A DNA stretch of 64,000 nucleotides from Cellulosilyticum sp. I15G10I2 (GCF_900095725.1 NZ_FMMP01000010.1:1-64000); one strand, 5' to 3'; positions 16,555-25,498 are shown, counted from the first letter of the stretch. A program made the numbers and translations. Notes: generated by a model not told the origin, from the letters alone.

Positions 16555-17172
16555 ATGAAAAAAACGATTAAAGTAGGAAACACAGAGGTAGCAAATCAAG
16601 TGGTGAGTATGGAGTATCTATTAGATATTGCCATTAAGAAAGTAGAGAGAGCCATAGAGCAATCATCGATAGGTGAGGAAATGGAATATCTAGTAAGTAG
16701 GATGACAAAGGATGATACTTTCGCTGGAATCACTATACAGCCAAAAGGTTTATATGAAATGGTAGAGCTTGCAGATGAAACACTGATTAACAATGATAAC
16801 AACCTCACACTTAGGGAGAACATGGATGCATACCAGCTAGATTTATGTTTAACGGATTTACTCAATTTAAACAGCAAGGATATTACATATAAGATTAGCA
16901 ATTTATACCTAGCATATAAAAACAGCTTATTTTTCCAGTATCCAGTAGGATTAGAATGTAAGGATATTGCTACATTACAATACGATGAAAAGTCAGAAAG
17001 TTTTAAGCATGTATCCGTTGGTATTGTTACAATCTATGATGGGTACTTACAAATTATTGAGTCATATAATGAGGTTGATGGTAGCAATAAAGAAATCTAT
17101 CCAGTTAAACATGAATATGTTAAATCATCTGATATGAGTGGTAAATATGAGTGGAAATTAGTCACTGCCTAA
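16555..17172 (+). CDS. Phage early protein of unknown function
   Basis: A 205-residue soluble protein (MKKTIKVGNTEVANQVVSM). An acidic helical first half (about 20-120) precedes a strand-rich second half (about 130-205). No motif or family recognised. A strong AAAAGGGG site precedes the ATG. It lies between the polymerase-like gene and the replication region. Confidence 0.6.
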   Translation: MKKTIKVGNTEVANQVVSMEYLLDIAIKKVERAIEQSSIGEEMEYLVSRMTKDDTFAGITIQPKGLYEMVELADETLINNDNNLTLRENMDAYQLDLCLTDLLNLNSKDITYKISNLYLAYKNSLFFQYPVGLECKDIATLQYDEKSESFKHVSVGIVTIYDGYLQIIESYNEVDGSNKEIYPVKHEYVKSSDMSGKYEWKLVTA

Positions 17173-17248
17173 TTACGGCATAACAATTACATATAAGGTT
17201 AGGGGATGCCTGTAAATCCCCACTATATGATGAGAGGGAGATATAAAA

Positions 17249-17545
17249 ATGAATACAGTAAATTTATGCGATTTAGAAGATGTTGGAACGATAGCCGAGC
17301 ACATTACAAAAGCAGAGGATTATATCAAGGAAATAAAACAGGATAAAAAAATGTATTCTACTGAATACTCTGACTTAATACAAACTATAGAAGATTGGAT
17401 ACCAGCATTAAGACAATACATAAACCATGATGATTATATTTGTGGATTTTATATGGATGAAGGTAGCTATGTAATTTGTGAGCCTTATCATGTTTGTCCT
17501 GAAGATGGTGATGGTGATTTAATTATTGTCGAGTGGCAGATGTAA
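17249..17545 (+). CDS. Small acidic phage protein
   Basis: A 98-residue acidic protein; residues 12-60 are helical and the end is strand-rich (YVICEPYHVCPEDGDGD). Preceded by GAGAGGGAG. A GGGGAT/ATCCCC hairpin lies shortly upstream (17205-17221). No family recognised. Confidence 0.55.
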   Translation: MNTVNLCDLEDVGTIAEHITKAEDYIKEIKQDKKMYSTEYSDLIQTIEDWIPALRQYINHDDYICGFYMDEGSYVICEPYHVCPEDGDGDLIIVEWQM

Positions 17546-17628
17546 GTTGAAATGTGTTGCTATCTCTATTTTTAGGAGGAGAGTGGAGGTAGCAATTACA
17601 TATATAAATAGGATGGGAGCTGATTATA

Positions 17629-17820
17629 ATGATTTACATATATAATCCATTACAAGCAAAATTTTATGTTAGTAGAGGATGCATAGTATTAGATACCGGT
17701 ATTCATAAAAAAACTAATAAACCATTCTGGGCATTTAATAGAACAGAGAGTTATGATGCTTATTGTCAATGGTGTAAAAATAGTAAGCATAGGGACACTG
17801 ATGACACTAATAAACCCTAG
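17629..17820 (+). CDS. Small DUF5659-like phage protein
   Basis: A 63-residue protein whose core (QAKFYVSRGCIVLDTGIH...FWAFNRTESYDAYCQWC) resembles DUF5659-like phage proteins: a helix with a conserved glycine, then a strand ending in an aromatic pair. The similarity is from memory and weak. Its last codons overlap the first iteron. Confidence 0.45.
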   Translation: MIYIYNPLQAKFYVSRGCIVLDTGIHKKTNKPFWAFNRTESYDAYCQWCKNSKHRDTDDTNKP

Positions 17821-17907
17821 TGACATTCTTGACACTATATAGAGTGACATAGATGACACTAGCTAGTGACACTGATGTCCTTATATATAGTGACATAGAT
17901 GTCCCAC
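17792..17907 (+). repeat. Iteron block, probable replication origin
   Basis: Five copies of an 18-base unit close to GTGACATAGATGACACTA start at 17792, 17820, 17844, 17866 and 17890, spaced 22-28 bases, so roughly on one face of the helix. The block ends 175 bases before the winged-helix replication gene and is followed by a very AT-rich stretch (17908-17990) suitable for melting. This arrangement is that of an iteron origin bound by its initiator. Confidence 0.6.
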
Positions 17908-18081
17908 CAACTATATTAATATATTATATGAATCTATTAAATGAATATATTAGATGAATACTTACTTGCACAATTGAAATTGTCCAAGATAATGTCGGTT
18001 AAAGAATAAAAGAATCCAGTGACAAATGTAAAGTTGTTATTGTTATTGGATTACAACTATATAATGAGAGGATCTGATATT

Positions 18082-18852
18082 ATGAATAAAGAAGAAAAAG
18101 TTACATGGGAAGTAGTAGATAAAAGTAAGTTTGTTATGACTGGATTTTTACAATTTAATAATCCATTAATCAGGGAGATAATTTATAAAACTAATATGCA
18201 AGTAGCTATGATGTATTGTGTATTGTTATCTCATAGAAATACAGAAAATAATCAATGCTATCCTTCTTTGGGTGTATTAGCTAGTGAAACAAATCAAATA
18301 AAGAGAACAGTTCAACGGCAAATTGATGAATTGTATGATAATGGTTATATAATAATCAATAGTGGTAGGCATGGTATAGCTAATAATTATTATTTCCCCA
18401 AGGAAAAGTTTTATGATAATTGTATAGAATCTCAACAAGCAAATAGAAGGAAAAATGTATTATCTGATAGAGTAAATAAAAAATTGAAGAAGAAAGAAAA
18501 GCAGAAGCAAGATAGTATTGTTATTAATGAAAATACAATTGATACTGTTACTGGAGAGGTTGTTGGGAATATCGATACGCAGAATTCTTCGGAACGTGGA
18601 GAACCCAATCCTACATATAATAAGCCTGATATAGAAGAAATACCGAGTAAACCATTATCTAAAGATGAAGTTATTGATAGGATAAAAATATATTGTGAGA
18701 ACCTAGATAAACTTAGGCAAAGTGTATTGTTTGATAAGATATTTACTATTATTGGTGAAGGTAATAAGTTTAGCAAAGTAGATGTTTCTACTCTATATGA
18801 AGTAGTCAAGATGATTAATAAATGGGGAAATACAGATTTATTAGCAAGTTAA
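18082..18852 (+). CDS. Winged-helix phage replication initiator
   Basis: A 256-residue protein. Residues about 20-105 form a winged helix of the replication-initiator type (VAMMYCVLLSHRNTENNQCYPSLGVLASETNQIKRTVQRQIDELYDNGYI), a conserved pattern in phage and plasmid replication proteins. A basic, lysine-rich linker (about 125-150) and a C-terminal helical domain follow. It probably binds the iterons just upstream and recruits the host helicase. ATG follows GAGAGGA; the upstream in-frame ATG gives a hydrophobic leader without a ribosome site and is rejected. Confidence 0.7.
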   Translation: MNKEEKVTWEVVDKSKFVMTGFLQFNNPLIREIIYKTNMQVAMMYCVLLSHRNTENNQCYPSLGVLASETNQIKRTVQRQIDELYDNGYIIINSGRHGIANNYYFPKEKFYDNCIESQQANRRKNVLSDRVNKKLKKKEKQKQDSIVINENTIDTVTGEVVGNIDTQNSSERGEPNPTYNKPDIEEIPSKPLSKDEVIDRIKIYCENLDKLRQSVLFDKIFTIIGEGNKFSKVDVSTLYEVVKMINKWGNTDLLAS

Positions 18853-18957
18853 TATTACTCTTATAGTAGGGGTACATTTACACTAACTGGCAGAGTGTAT
18901 TTTATATATATATAGCTATAAAGTACGTTCGCATACACATGACAAAATATTTTTTAT

Positions 18958-18987
18958 TTGGACAACTATTTTGAATAGTAGTACAAT
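18958..18987 (+). promoter_or_regulatory. Promoter before the zinc-ribbon gene
   Basis: TTGGAC (18958-18963) and TACAAT (18982-18987) are 18 bases apart, 25 bases upstream of the gene start. Confidence 0.4.
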
Positions 18988-19012
18988 AATATCATGAGAG
19001 GGGGTGAAAGGT

Positions 19013-19210
19013 ATGGAGAAAAAGATTTGTCCTACATGTAAGAGCGAATTAACTATTGAACCAGTAGATTCAGGGTTTATGAATGGAAATAAACCACTTC
19101 CAGAAGGAAGAGAATATACTACAATAACAGCATTCAATTGCGAAAATCATGGAACAATTGAAATAGCTGGAATACCATTTGAGGAAGCACAACTTAAATA
19201 TGGTAAATAG
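19013..19210 (+). CDS. Small zinc-ribbon phage protein
   Basis: A 65-residue protein with CPTC near the N terminus and NCENHG later, a Cys2-Cys/His set suitable for one zinc ion. Preceded by GAGAGGGGG. Function unknown; its place among replication genes suggests nucleic-acid contact. Confidence 0.5.
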   Translation: MEKKICPTCKSELTIEPVDSGFMNGNKPLPEGREYTTITAFNCENHGTIEIAGIPFEEAQLKYGK

Positions 19211-19221
19211 CAAGTACATAG

Positions 19222-19254
19222 AGCATCTTACTTTTCTGGTAAGGTGCTTTTATT
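19222..19254 (+). terminator. Terminator after the zinc-ribbon gene
   Basis: AGCATCTTAC and GTAAGGTGCT pair around a 7-base loop and are followed by TTTTATT. Confidence 0.7.
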
Positions 19255-19373
19255 ATGCACAAATTTATATTAGTTTATATAAGGCAGTATAAAAAATTAA
19301 GTAGATGTAAGTACAAATTTATATTAGGTAATGTAAACGGATATAAGGTTATATGAAAATTATGAAAGGTGTG

Positions 19374-19667
19374 ATGAGTGATATGGAGATTATTGGAACT
19401 ATTATTTTAGCAGTAGGTATGATATTGGTAGCTGTCTGGGTGGTTGTAACTCTCGAGATGAATCGTTTAAAGAGAGCTAATGACCGACTTATGGAAGAGA
19501 ATAAAGATATTAAAGATGCGTATATGGCGTATAGAAAACATATGGATATGCGATTTGATAAGAATATAGATAATGTTATCCAAAGGACTAAGCAAGCAAT
19601 TGATAGAAATAATGAAGTAATTGCAAAAGTTGATAAAGATAGGGGTGAAGAGCAATGTTATTTTTAG
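19374..19667 (+). CDS. Small membrane protein with coiled coil
   Basis: A 97-residue protein with one N-terminal membrane helix (IIGTIILAVGMILVAVWVVV) followed by a charged coiled coil (about 28-90). The ATG follows GAAAGGTG. Its end overlaps the next small membrane gene by 13 bases. Phage membrane-coiled coil proteins of this type are of unknown function. Confidence 0.5.
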   Translation: MSDMEIIGTIILAVGMILVAVWVVVTLEMNRLKRANDRLMEENKDIKDAYMAYRKHMDMRFDKNIDNVIQRTKQAIDRNNEVIAKVDKDRGEEQCYF

Positions 19668-19804
19668 TGGTATTGAAATACATAATTTTATTTACTGCTT
19701 TTTACAATTTGATTAGTAAGGTTTATGAGAATGAAGAAGCAATAAAGATACTTAAAAAAGAGGTAGATGATCTAAAGAGAGGTGATAGTGATGGAGATTT
19801 ATAG
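19655..19804 (+). CDS. Very small membrane/coiled-coil protein
   Basis: A 49-residue ORF (MLFLVVLKYIILFTAFYNLI) with a hydrophobic first half and a charged helical second half, ending GDSDGDL. It has GGGGTGAAG before its ATG and overlaps both neighbours, a translational coupling pattern that supports it being real. Its layout mirrors the upstream protein. Confidence 0.45.
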   Translation: MLFLVVLKYIILFTAFYNLISKVYENEEAIKILKKEVDDLKRGDSDGDL

Positions 19805-20021
19805 TTATAATATGCTGGCTTATATCAAGACACATAGTGATATCCCTGTTCAATTTCTAGTGGATGAAAATAATAAAGTTTTCGGGTATATAGATGAAGA
19901 ATATGCTCAGGAGTTTAATGAGATTAAGCAGATGTATAAGGCTGATTTAGAACTGAGAGAATATTTAAATGCGTTCAAAGAGATCAAGCAAGAAGCTATG
20001 AGAATTAAATACGGATGTTAG
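19791..20021 (+). CDS. Small phage protein of unknown function
   Basis: A 76-residue protein (MEIYSYNMLAYIKTHSD) with mixed strand and helix, acidic. ATG follows AAGAGAGG at 8 bases and overlaps the preceding gene. No family recognised. Confidence 0.5.
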   Translation: MEIYSYNMLAYIKTHSDIPVQFLVDENNKVFGYIDEEYAQEFNEIKQMYKADLELREYLNAFKEIKQEAMRIKYGC

Positions 20022-20158
20022 AAGGGTATCTATATGATGCCTTATTTTTATGTAACAAAATGGGTATATGCAAGAAGTGAGTGCAATGTAATAAGCATAT
20101 GCGAAACAGGAGGGTTTTGCACTCCAATCAGAAAATAATATGATTGGGGATGATGTTA

Positions 20159-20701
20159 ATGAGTACGACAGAAACATGGAATAGAACAAACAAAGTAGGA
20201 ATTAGAGCAGAAAATTTATTTATGAAGGTAATGACTGATAGAGGACATAAAATTAAAGATGTTAGATTGGATAAAGAGTATCAAAAAAAGGATATTGATT
20301 TCATATTAAAAAATGCACAATCAGGGAGTATTTCCAGCTACGAATGTAAGGGTGAAGGAGAAATGTATAAATATGGTAACTTCTGTGTAGAAAAGTATCA
20401 AGATGCTGATACTGGCAGAAAAGGATGGTTCTATTATACAGAGGCTGATTACATAGCTACGGTGGATGTTGTAAGTGAGATAATTTACATGTATCATTTT
20501 GAGGATTTGCAGAGCTATATCAATATCCATGAAAGTAAGTTAAGATTGTTAAGTGCTTGGGATAAGGCTAGTGATAATAGTAATAAAAAGTTACATAGGA
20601 AGTATTGGTTAGTTAATTGGATAAAGTTTAAAAAGTGGCTTACTGATAATGATAAAGTATCTGTAATCATTGATGTTAATGAATCAACATATATTTTTTA
20701 A
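20159..20701 (+). CDS. PD-(D/E)XK-like nuclease
   Basis: A 180-residue protein with the core of a PD-(D/E)XK nuclease: an early helix with RAENLF, then KKDIDFIL (the D of the motif) and, after a turn, SSYECKGEG (the E-x-K). This order of helix, D and ExK is typical of phage Holliday-junction resolvases, recombination nucleases and restriction-like enzymes. It lies just before terS, where many phages carry a resolvase or packaging nuclease. The start is the ATG at 20159 after ATTGGGGAT; an upstream in-frame ATG is possible. Confidence 0.55.
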   Translation: MSTTETWNRTNKVGIRAENLFMKVMTDRGHKIKDVRLDKEYQKKDIDFILKNAQSGSISSYECKGEGEMYKYGNFCVEKYQDADTGRKGWFYYTEADYIATVDVVSEIIYMYHFEDLQSYINIHESKLRLLSAWDKASDNSNKKLHRKYWLVNWIKFKKWLTDNDKVSVIIDVNESTYIF

Positions 20702-20773
20702 TTTTTATGTTTAGTAATACTAAGTATAAAATATAGTAATAATTAATTTAAGGTAAGAAAGGATGTGATATGA

Positions 20774-21148
20774 ATGCCTAAACATATAGAAGGAATTACA
20801 GAACAAATGTATAAAGCTATACAATTGCTTGTATGGAGTGATAAAGGTAAATCTGAAATTGCAGAAGAAATTGGTGTAGCTAGAGAAACTATTTGGCGAT
20901 GGTATAAACGAGATGACTTCATGGATGAGTTACAAAAGGAACGCAGAAATAAGTTTCATGTAGCTGGAGATGTTGCACAAAAAGAGTTGCTTAAGTTAAT
21001 TAAGGATGATAGCGATAAACGTACACAATTACAAGCTATTAAACTGGTGCTTGGTGAAAATAATATGTGTACCGATAAATCACAGATAGATTTGAAAACC
21101 ACACAAAATATCAAAGTATCATTTATTAAGGATAATGAGGAAGAATAA
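20774..21148 (+). CDS. terS: Terminase small subunit
   Basis: A 124-residue protein with an N-terminal HTH (about 15-55, GKSEIAEEIGVARETIWRWYKRDDF) of the kind found in phage small terminases, followed by an oligomerisation helix pair and an acidic tail ending in a conserved-looking short strand (KVSFIKDNEEE). It binds the packaging site and loads TerL. Unusually, it is separated from terL by an 895-base interval that holds a resolvase unit. Confidence 0.75.
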   Translation: MPKHIEGITEQMYKAIQLLVWSDKGKSEIAEEIGVARETIWRWYKRDDFMDELQKERRNKFHVAGDVAQKELLKLIKDDSDKRTQLQAIKLVLGENNMCTDKSQIDLKTTQNIKVSFIKDNEEE

Positions 21149-21199
21149 GCAAGTAAAACCAATGTTTTAAACCCCTATGATTTATTTATCTGGACTTTA

Positions 21200-21299
21200 C
21201 TCTAAACAAATAGTATAAAGCATATCAATATTTGTTTGTTTAGAGTTATATTTTAATTTAATAAACATTTGTTTTAGTAAATTATTGACTCTAAATAAA
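21200..21299. repeat. Inverted repeats upstream of the resolvase (possible res site)
   Basis: CTCTAAACAAA (21200-21210) is mirrored as TTTGTTTAGAG (21235-21245). A second pair is TTTGTTTTAG (21268-21277) and CTCTAAATAAA (21289-21299). Two imperfect dyads spaced along 100 bases upstream of a serine recombinase fit a res-like recombination and autoregulation site. Confidence 0.55.
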
Positions 21300-21314
21300 C
21301 AGATATGCTATAAT
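21286..21314 (+). promoter_or_regulatory. Promoter of the resolvase gene
   Basis: TTGACT (21286-21291) and TATAAT (21309-21314) with a 17-base spacer, 30 bases before the gene. The -35 overlaps the last repeat, so binding of the resolvase there would repress its own gene. Confidence 0.7.
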
Positions 21315-21343
21315 TAATTCAAACAATCAAAGGGGTTGAGGGT

Positions 21344-21907
21344 ATGAATATAGCATATGTGCGTGTATCTACAATAGAGCAAAACGAGGAACGTCAAGTT
21401 AAAGCATTAGAAGTAAGGAATATAGATAAATGGTTTGTTGAAAAGGTAAGTGCAAAAGATACAAATAGGAAAGAGTTAAAAGCTATGTTAGAGTTTGCAA
21501 GAGAAGGTGATACTATTTATATTCATGACTTTTCTAGGTTGGCTAGAAGTACAACAGATTTGCTTAATATAGTTGAACAGTTAAATAAAAAAGGTATTCA
21601 CTTAGTCAGTAACAAAGAGAATATAGATAGTAGTACACCAACAGGAAAACTTATGCTTACTATGATAGGAGCAATAAACGAATTTGAACGTACCAACTTA
21701 AAGGAACGTCAAGCAGAAGGGATTGCGATTGCCAAACAAAAAGGTAAGTTTAAGGGTAGGAAGAAAATAGATTATCCTCAGCAATGGAAAGAAGTGTATT
21801 CACAGTATAAACAGAGAGAGATAACAGCTAATAAAGCAATGGAGTTATTAAATCTAAAGAGAAATACATTTTATAATTTAATAAAAGAATATGAGCAAGA
21901 ACGATGA
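21344..21907 (+). CDS. Serine recombinase (resolvase/invertase)
   Basis: A 187-residue small serine recombinase of the Tn3 resolvase/DNA invertase type. The catalytic serine is in YVRVST (Ser9); DFSRLARSTTDLL and ERTNLKERQAEGIAIAK are the family's other active-site and helix E segments; the C-terminal HTH (about 140-185) ends EITANKAMELLNLKRNTFYNLIKEY. It has its own promoter, repeat array and terminator, lies between terS and terL, and looks like an inserted separate unit rather than part of the late operon. It could resolve dimers of circular phage DNA or invert a segment. Confidence 0.9.
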   Translation: MNIAYVRVSTIEQNEERQVKALEVRNIDKWFVEKVSAKDTNRKELKAMLEFAREGDTIYIHDFSRLARSTTDLLNIVEQLNKKGIHLVSNKENIDSSTPTGKLMLTMIGAINEFERTNLKERQAEGIAIAKQKGKFKGRKKIDYPQQWKEVYSQYKQREITANKAMELLNLKRNTFYNLIKEYEQER

Positions 21908-21940
21908 GCTATCTCGATAATGAGGTAGCTTTTTTATTTG
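21908..21940 (+). terminator. Terminator after the resolvase
   Basis: AGCTATCTC and GAGGTAGCT pair, with TTTTTTATTT following. It would stop late transcription coming from terS unless antiterminated. Confidence 0.75.
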
Positions 21941-22043
21941 AACAGGTGGGTGTTCCCCCTTTTCGAAATGGTGTACCCCTCTAAAGGGTATCAATAATTT
22001 TCACAACTAAATTTTAAACCAGAAGAGAGGTGATTCATATTAG

Positions 22044-23297
22044 ATGGTAAAGCAAGAAATAGATTTACAAATTGACGAAAGAAATTTTAATGAAGCGTAC
22101 TTTCCACATGTAATAGATTATTCACATCGTTACAATGTTTATTATGGCGGTAGATGTTCAGGTAAATCATATTTTATATCAGATAAACTACTTATAAAAG
22201 GTTTAAGTGATAAACGTAGAATGTTATTTCTTATGAAAGAAGGGAATAAAGTTGAGGACACTATTTGGCGATTATTTTTAGATAGTATACATAAGTTTCA
22301 ACTATATAACCAATGCAAAATCAATAAATCGAATCATACAATAGAATTGCCTAATGGAACATGGGTAAAAATGACTGGTATGGATGACCCTGAGAAAGCT
22401 AAAGGATATGTTGATATAGATACAGTGTGGTTTGAGGAATGCACAAAGTTTAATATAGAGGACATTGACCTCGTAGATGGTACATTAAGGGGTAAAAAGA
22501 AAAATAAAGAAATATATTTTTCATTCAATCCAGTTGATAAGTCAAATTGGGTATATAAATATTTTGGATTCGATACTGGAGTAGTTCCACCAGATACTTT
22601 TATTCTCAAAACTACATATAAAGATAATAAATGGTGTACAGAAGCTGAAATAAAACGACTAGAACGTCTAAAGGAACGTAATCCAGCTAGATATAAGATT
22701 GAAGCAGAAGGCGATTTTGCCACTTTAGATAAACTTGTAATTCCACACTATAATATTGAGGAATTTGATTGGCAAGAAAAGTTAAATGAGGATAAAGGGG
22801 ATAAGAGATTTCTTGCATTGGGAAGTGACTTTGGATATCAAGATCCTACAACTCTTATATGTAGCGTAGTAGATGATAAAAATAAGAAATTATATATCTA
22901 TGATGAGCATTATGAAAGAGGAATGTTAAATACTGATATAGCCAGAATGATAATTAGTAAGAATCTAAGAAAAGAGAAGATATTCTTTGATTGTGCAGAG
23001 CCTAAATCAATTCAAGAATTGCGTAAACTAGGTATTGAACGGGCTACACCTTGCAAAAAAGGTAAAGATAGTATTAAGCATGGACTACAGAAGTTATTGC
23101 AATATGAGATTATAGTGCATCCTAAATGTACCCATGTTATAGATGAATTTAATAACTATTGCTATAAGAAAAGTAAACAAACTGGAGAATATACAAATGA
23201 GCCATTGGATAATGGATTTTGTCATTGTATCGATGCCCTGAGATACTCTCTACAGATTATAAAGAAACAAGCCAAAGTATTAACTATAAAACTATAG
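22044..23297 (+). CDS. terL: Terminase large subunit
   Basis: A 417-residue packaging motor. The N-terminal ATPase has Walker A GGRCSGKS (35-42) and Walker B TVWFEEC (near 130) with its catalytic glutamate; the C-terminal RNase H-like nuclease has GSDFGYQDPT (first metal aspartate) and a late D in CIDALRYSL. The layout is that of the Terminase_3 family (SPP1/T4-like), which often packages by headful. It opens the head gene cluster. Confidence 0.93.
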   Translation: MVKQEIDLQIDERNFNEAYFPHVIDYSHRYNVYYGGRCSGKSYFISDKLLIKGLSDKRRMLFLMKEGNKVEDTIWRLFLDSIHKFQLYNQCKINKSNHTIELPNGTWVKMTGMDDPEKAKGYVDIDTVWFEECTKFNIEDIDLVDGTLRGKKKNKEIYFSFNPVDKSNWVYKYFGFDTGVVPPDTFILKTTYKDNKWCTEAEIKRLERLKERNPARYKIEAEGDFATLDKLVIPHYNIEEFDWQEKLNEDKGDKRFLALGSDFGYQDPTTLICSVVDDKNKKLYIYDEHYERGMLNTDIARMIISKNLRKEKIFFDCAEPKSIQELRKLGIERATPCKKGKDSIKHGLQKLLQYEIIVHPKCTHVIDEFNNYCYKKSKQTGEYTNEPLDNGFCHCIDALRYSLQIIKKQAKVLTIKL

Positions 23298-23311
23298 AAA
23301 GAGGTGAATAA

Positions 23312-24625
23312 ATGTTCTATATAGATAAAAATAAAGCACTAACAACGGAGCTGATAGATAAATACATAGAAGTGTTTAAAGCAAACCAACTTCCTAGATT
23401 ACAAAAACTTAAAAGGTATTATGATTGCAAAAATGATACCATAATAAATCGTACATTTGCAGATACAACTAAACCTAATGTGAAAATAGCTACTCCTTGG
23501 GGTAAGTACATTAGTGATATAGTATCTGCTTATTTTATTGGTAAGCCAGTTACATATACGAGTAAAGATTCAGCTCTACTAGAAGAATTATCAGCTATAT
23601 TTCGCTACAATGATGAATCTACTAAAAATCAGCAATTGGCTATTGATATGAGTATATATGGCATAGCATATGAGCTACTATACTTATCAGAGGATAAAGT
23701 GATTAGATTTAGTACAATCAATCCACAAACAGTTATTCCAATTTATGACAATAGTATATCAGAGGATTTATTATACTGTATAAGATTTTTTGATACCAAG
23801 GATATTCTTACCGACGAGGTGGTAACAAACATTGAGGTGTATACAGATAGTGAGATTATATCCTATGAAAAAAATAAGAATGGTACTGTATTAATAGATA
23901 GCATATCACATTATTTTGGAGAAGTGCCAGTTAATGTATATAAAAATAACAATGATACATTTGGAGATTTTGAGAAGGTTATACCATTGGTTGATGGGTA
24001 TGATTTATCACTCTCAGATACTGCTAATGCCAGAGAAGAGTTAAATAATTCATATCTAGTATTCAAGAACACTAATCTTGAGGATACTGACATATTGTCA
24101 ATGAAAGAGAAACGTATTATCCAGATAGAAGATGCTCAAGAAGGTATGCAGTCAGCAATACAATTCCTTAATAAAGATTCTAATGATATTGAAGCCGAGA
24201 ACTATAAATCACGTTTAGAAAAGGATATACATAAATTTAGCTATGTTAATGACTTGCTAGATACTAAGTCGCATACATCTGCAACACAAGCAAGATTGGG
24301 TATGATGGGATTAGAACAACTAACAGCTATCAAGGAATCATATTTTAAATATGCCCTCATACGTAGAATTGAAATGATATGTAATATATTATCTGTCACT
24401 GGCAGTACTTATAATTTCAATGATATAGCAATTACCTTTGTAAGAAATATCCCATTAGATATTACTGTACTATCAGATGCTCTCTCTAAGTTATTACCAT
24501 TTGTAAGCAGAGAAACATTATTATCACAATTACCTTTTGTATCAGATGTAGAGGAAGAGATGGAGAAAATAGCAAAGGAAAATGAGATCAACTCCTATCT
24601 AATGGGAAGTGATGTTGATGAGTAA
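23312..24625 (+). CDS. Portal protein, SPP1 gp6-like
   Basis: A 437-residue portal subunit; twelve copies form the ring through which DNA enters the head. The body matches the SPP1 gp6 family (PWGKYISDIVSAYFIGKPV near the N terminus, and the YVNDLLDTKSHTSATQARLGMMGLE segment that lines the channel). It starts 15 bases after terL and overlaps the next gene by 8 bases. Confidence 0.88.
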   Translation: MFYIDKNKALTTELIDKYIEVFKANQLPRLQKLKRYYDCKNDTIINRTFADTTKPNVKIATPWGKYISDIVSAYFIGKPVTYTSKDSALLEELSAIFRYNDESTKNQQLAIDMSIYGIAYELLYLSEDKVIRFSTINPQTVIPIYDNSISEDLLYCIRFFDTKDILTDEVVTNIEVYTDSEIISYEKNKNGTVLIDSISHYFGEVPVNVYKNNNDTFGDFEKVIPLVDGYDLSLSDTANAREELNNSYLVFKNTNLEDTDILSMKEKRIIQIEDAQEGMQSAIQFLNKDSNDIEAENYKSRLEKDIHKFSYVNDLLDTKSHTSATQARLGMMGLEQLTAIKESYFKYALIRRIEMICNILSVTGSTYNFNDIAITFVRNIPLDITVLSDALSKLLPFVSRETLLSQLPFVSDVEEEMEKIAKENEINSYLMGSDVDE

Positions 24626-25388
24626 TTACTGGCAAGAAAGGTTACTAGATGATATCTATAATAAGAATACTAAAGCATTAGAAAAAAAGGTAATATCCAT
24701 TTATAAACAAGCCAATAAATCCATCAATAATGAGATAACAAAACTATGGTTATCAATGCTTGAAGATGGTGAAATATCAGCATCTACCTTATATAAAATG
24801 AATAGGTTTAGAGCATTACAGGACACCATACAGCGTGAATTATATAAACTGGGTACGATTGAACAGGAGTATATACAATCAACGCTCCTTGATAGCTACA
24901 AACAATCATACATAGGTACCAATGATGGATATAATCTCAATACTAGCTTGACAATTTTTAATGATAATATAGCAAAAAATATTGTTAATGCTAATTTCAA
25001 AGGTGCAGTTTATAGTGACCGTATTTGGCTAAATAAGGATAAGTTAAGAGAGCAAATTGAGAAGAGTATTATAAATACCGCTATCACTGGTCAAGATGTT
25101 AGGAAAGCATCAAGAGCTGTTAGAGATAGATTTGGTGTAGCTTATTCAGATGCTGAAAGATTAATCCGCACTGAAAATATGCGTGTACTCAATAGTGGGC
25201 AAATGAAATCTTATATAGATAACGGATATGAGAAGTATAGAATTTTAGCGTCACTAGATAGTAGAACGAGTGATATATGCAAGGAGCAGAACGGAAACAT
25301 TTACAACTTCAGTGAAGCAATACAAGGGGTAAATTATCCACCATTCCATGTAAATTGTAGAAGTATAGCAGTCCCAGTTATTAACTAG
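24618..25388 (+). CDS. Minor head protein, Mu F/SPP1 gp7-like
   Basis: A 256-residue head morphogenesis protein. The C-terminal signature is clear: SRTSDICKEQNGNIYNF followed by GVNYPPFHVNCRSIAVP. The family binds the portal and is packaged in a few copies with the head. ATG overlaps the portal stop, so translation is coupled. Confidence 0.88.
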   Translation: MSNYWQERLLDDIYNKNTKALEKKVISIYKQANKSINNEITKLWLSMLEDGEISASTLYKMNRFRALQDTIQRELYKLGTIEQEYIQSTLLDSYKQSYIGTNDGYNLNTSLTIFNDNIAKNIVNANFKGAVYSDRIWLNKDKLREQIEKSIINTAITGQDVRKASRAVRDRFGVAYSDAERLIRTENMRVLNSGQMKSYIDNGYEKYRILASLDSRTSDICKEQNGNIYNFSEAIQGVNYPPFHVNCRSIAVPVIN

Positions 25389-25390
25389 GG

Positions 25391-25498
25391 ATTATTTTTA
25401 TGCCTTTTTATAATAGGGGTTAGGCTTAAAAGAAACAACTAAATTAAAACGTATAGGGGTGTGCAAAAGTGCACAACTAAAGAGAGGATGTATAAATA
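25391..25498 (+). promoter_or_regulatory. Gap before the scaffold gene with shared motifs
   Basis: This gap holds TTATTTTTATGC (25392-25403), a small TGTGCA-AAAG-TGCACA hairpin and AAATTAAAACGTAT (25441-25454). The first and third motifs recur before the capsid gene, so they may be control sites for highly made head proteins. Confidence 0.3.

Noticed and set aside
17792-17907. CRISPR-like repeat array
   Set aside because: Units are 18 bases with only 4-10 bases between them and no cas genes; iterons explain it better.
18019-18081. Longer start of the replication initiator
   Set aside because: No ribosome site, and the added residues do not fit the family; GAGAGGA precedes 18082.
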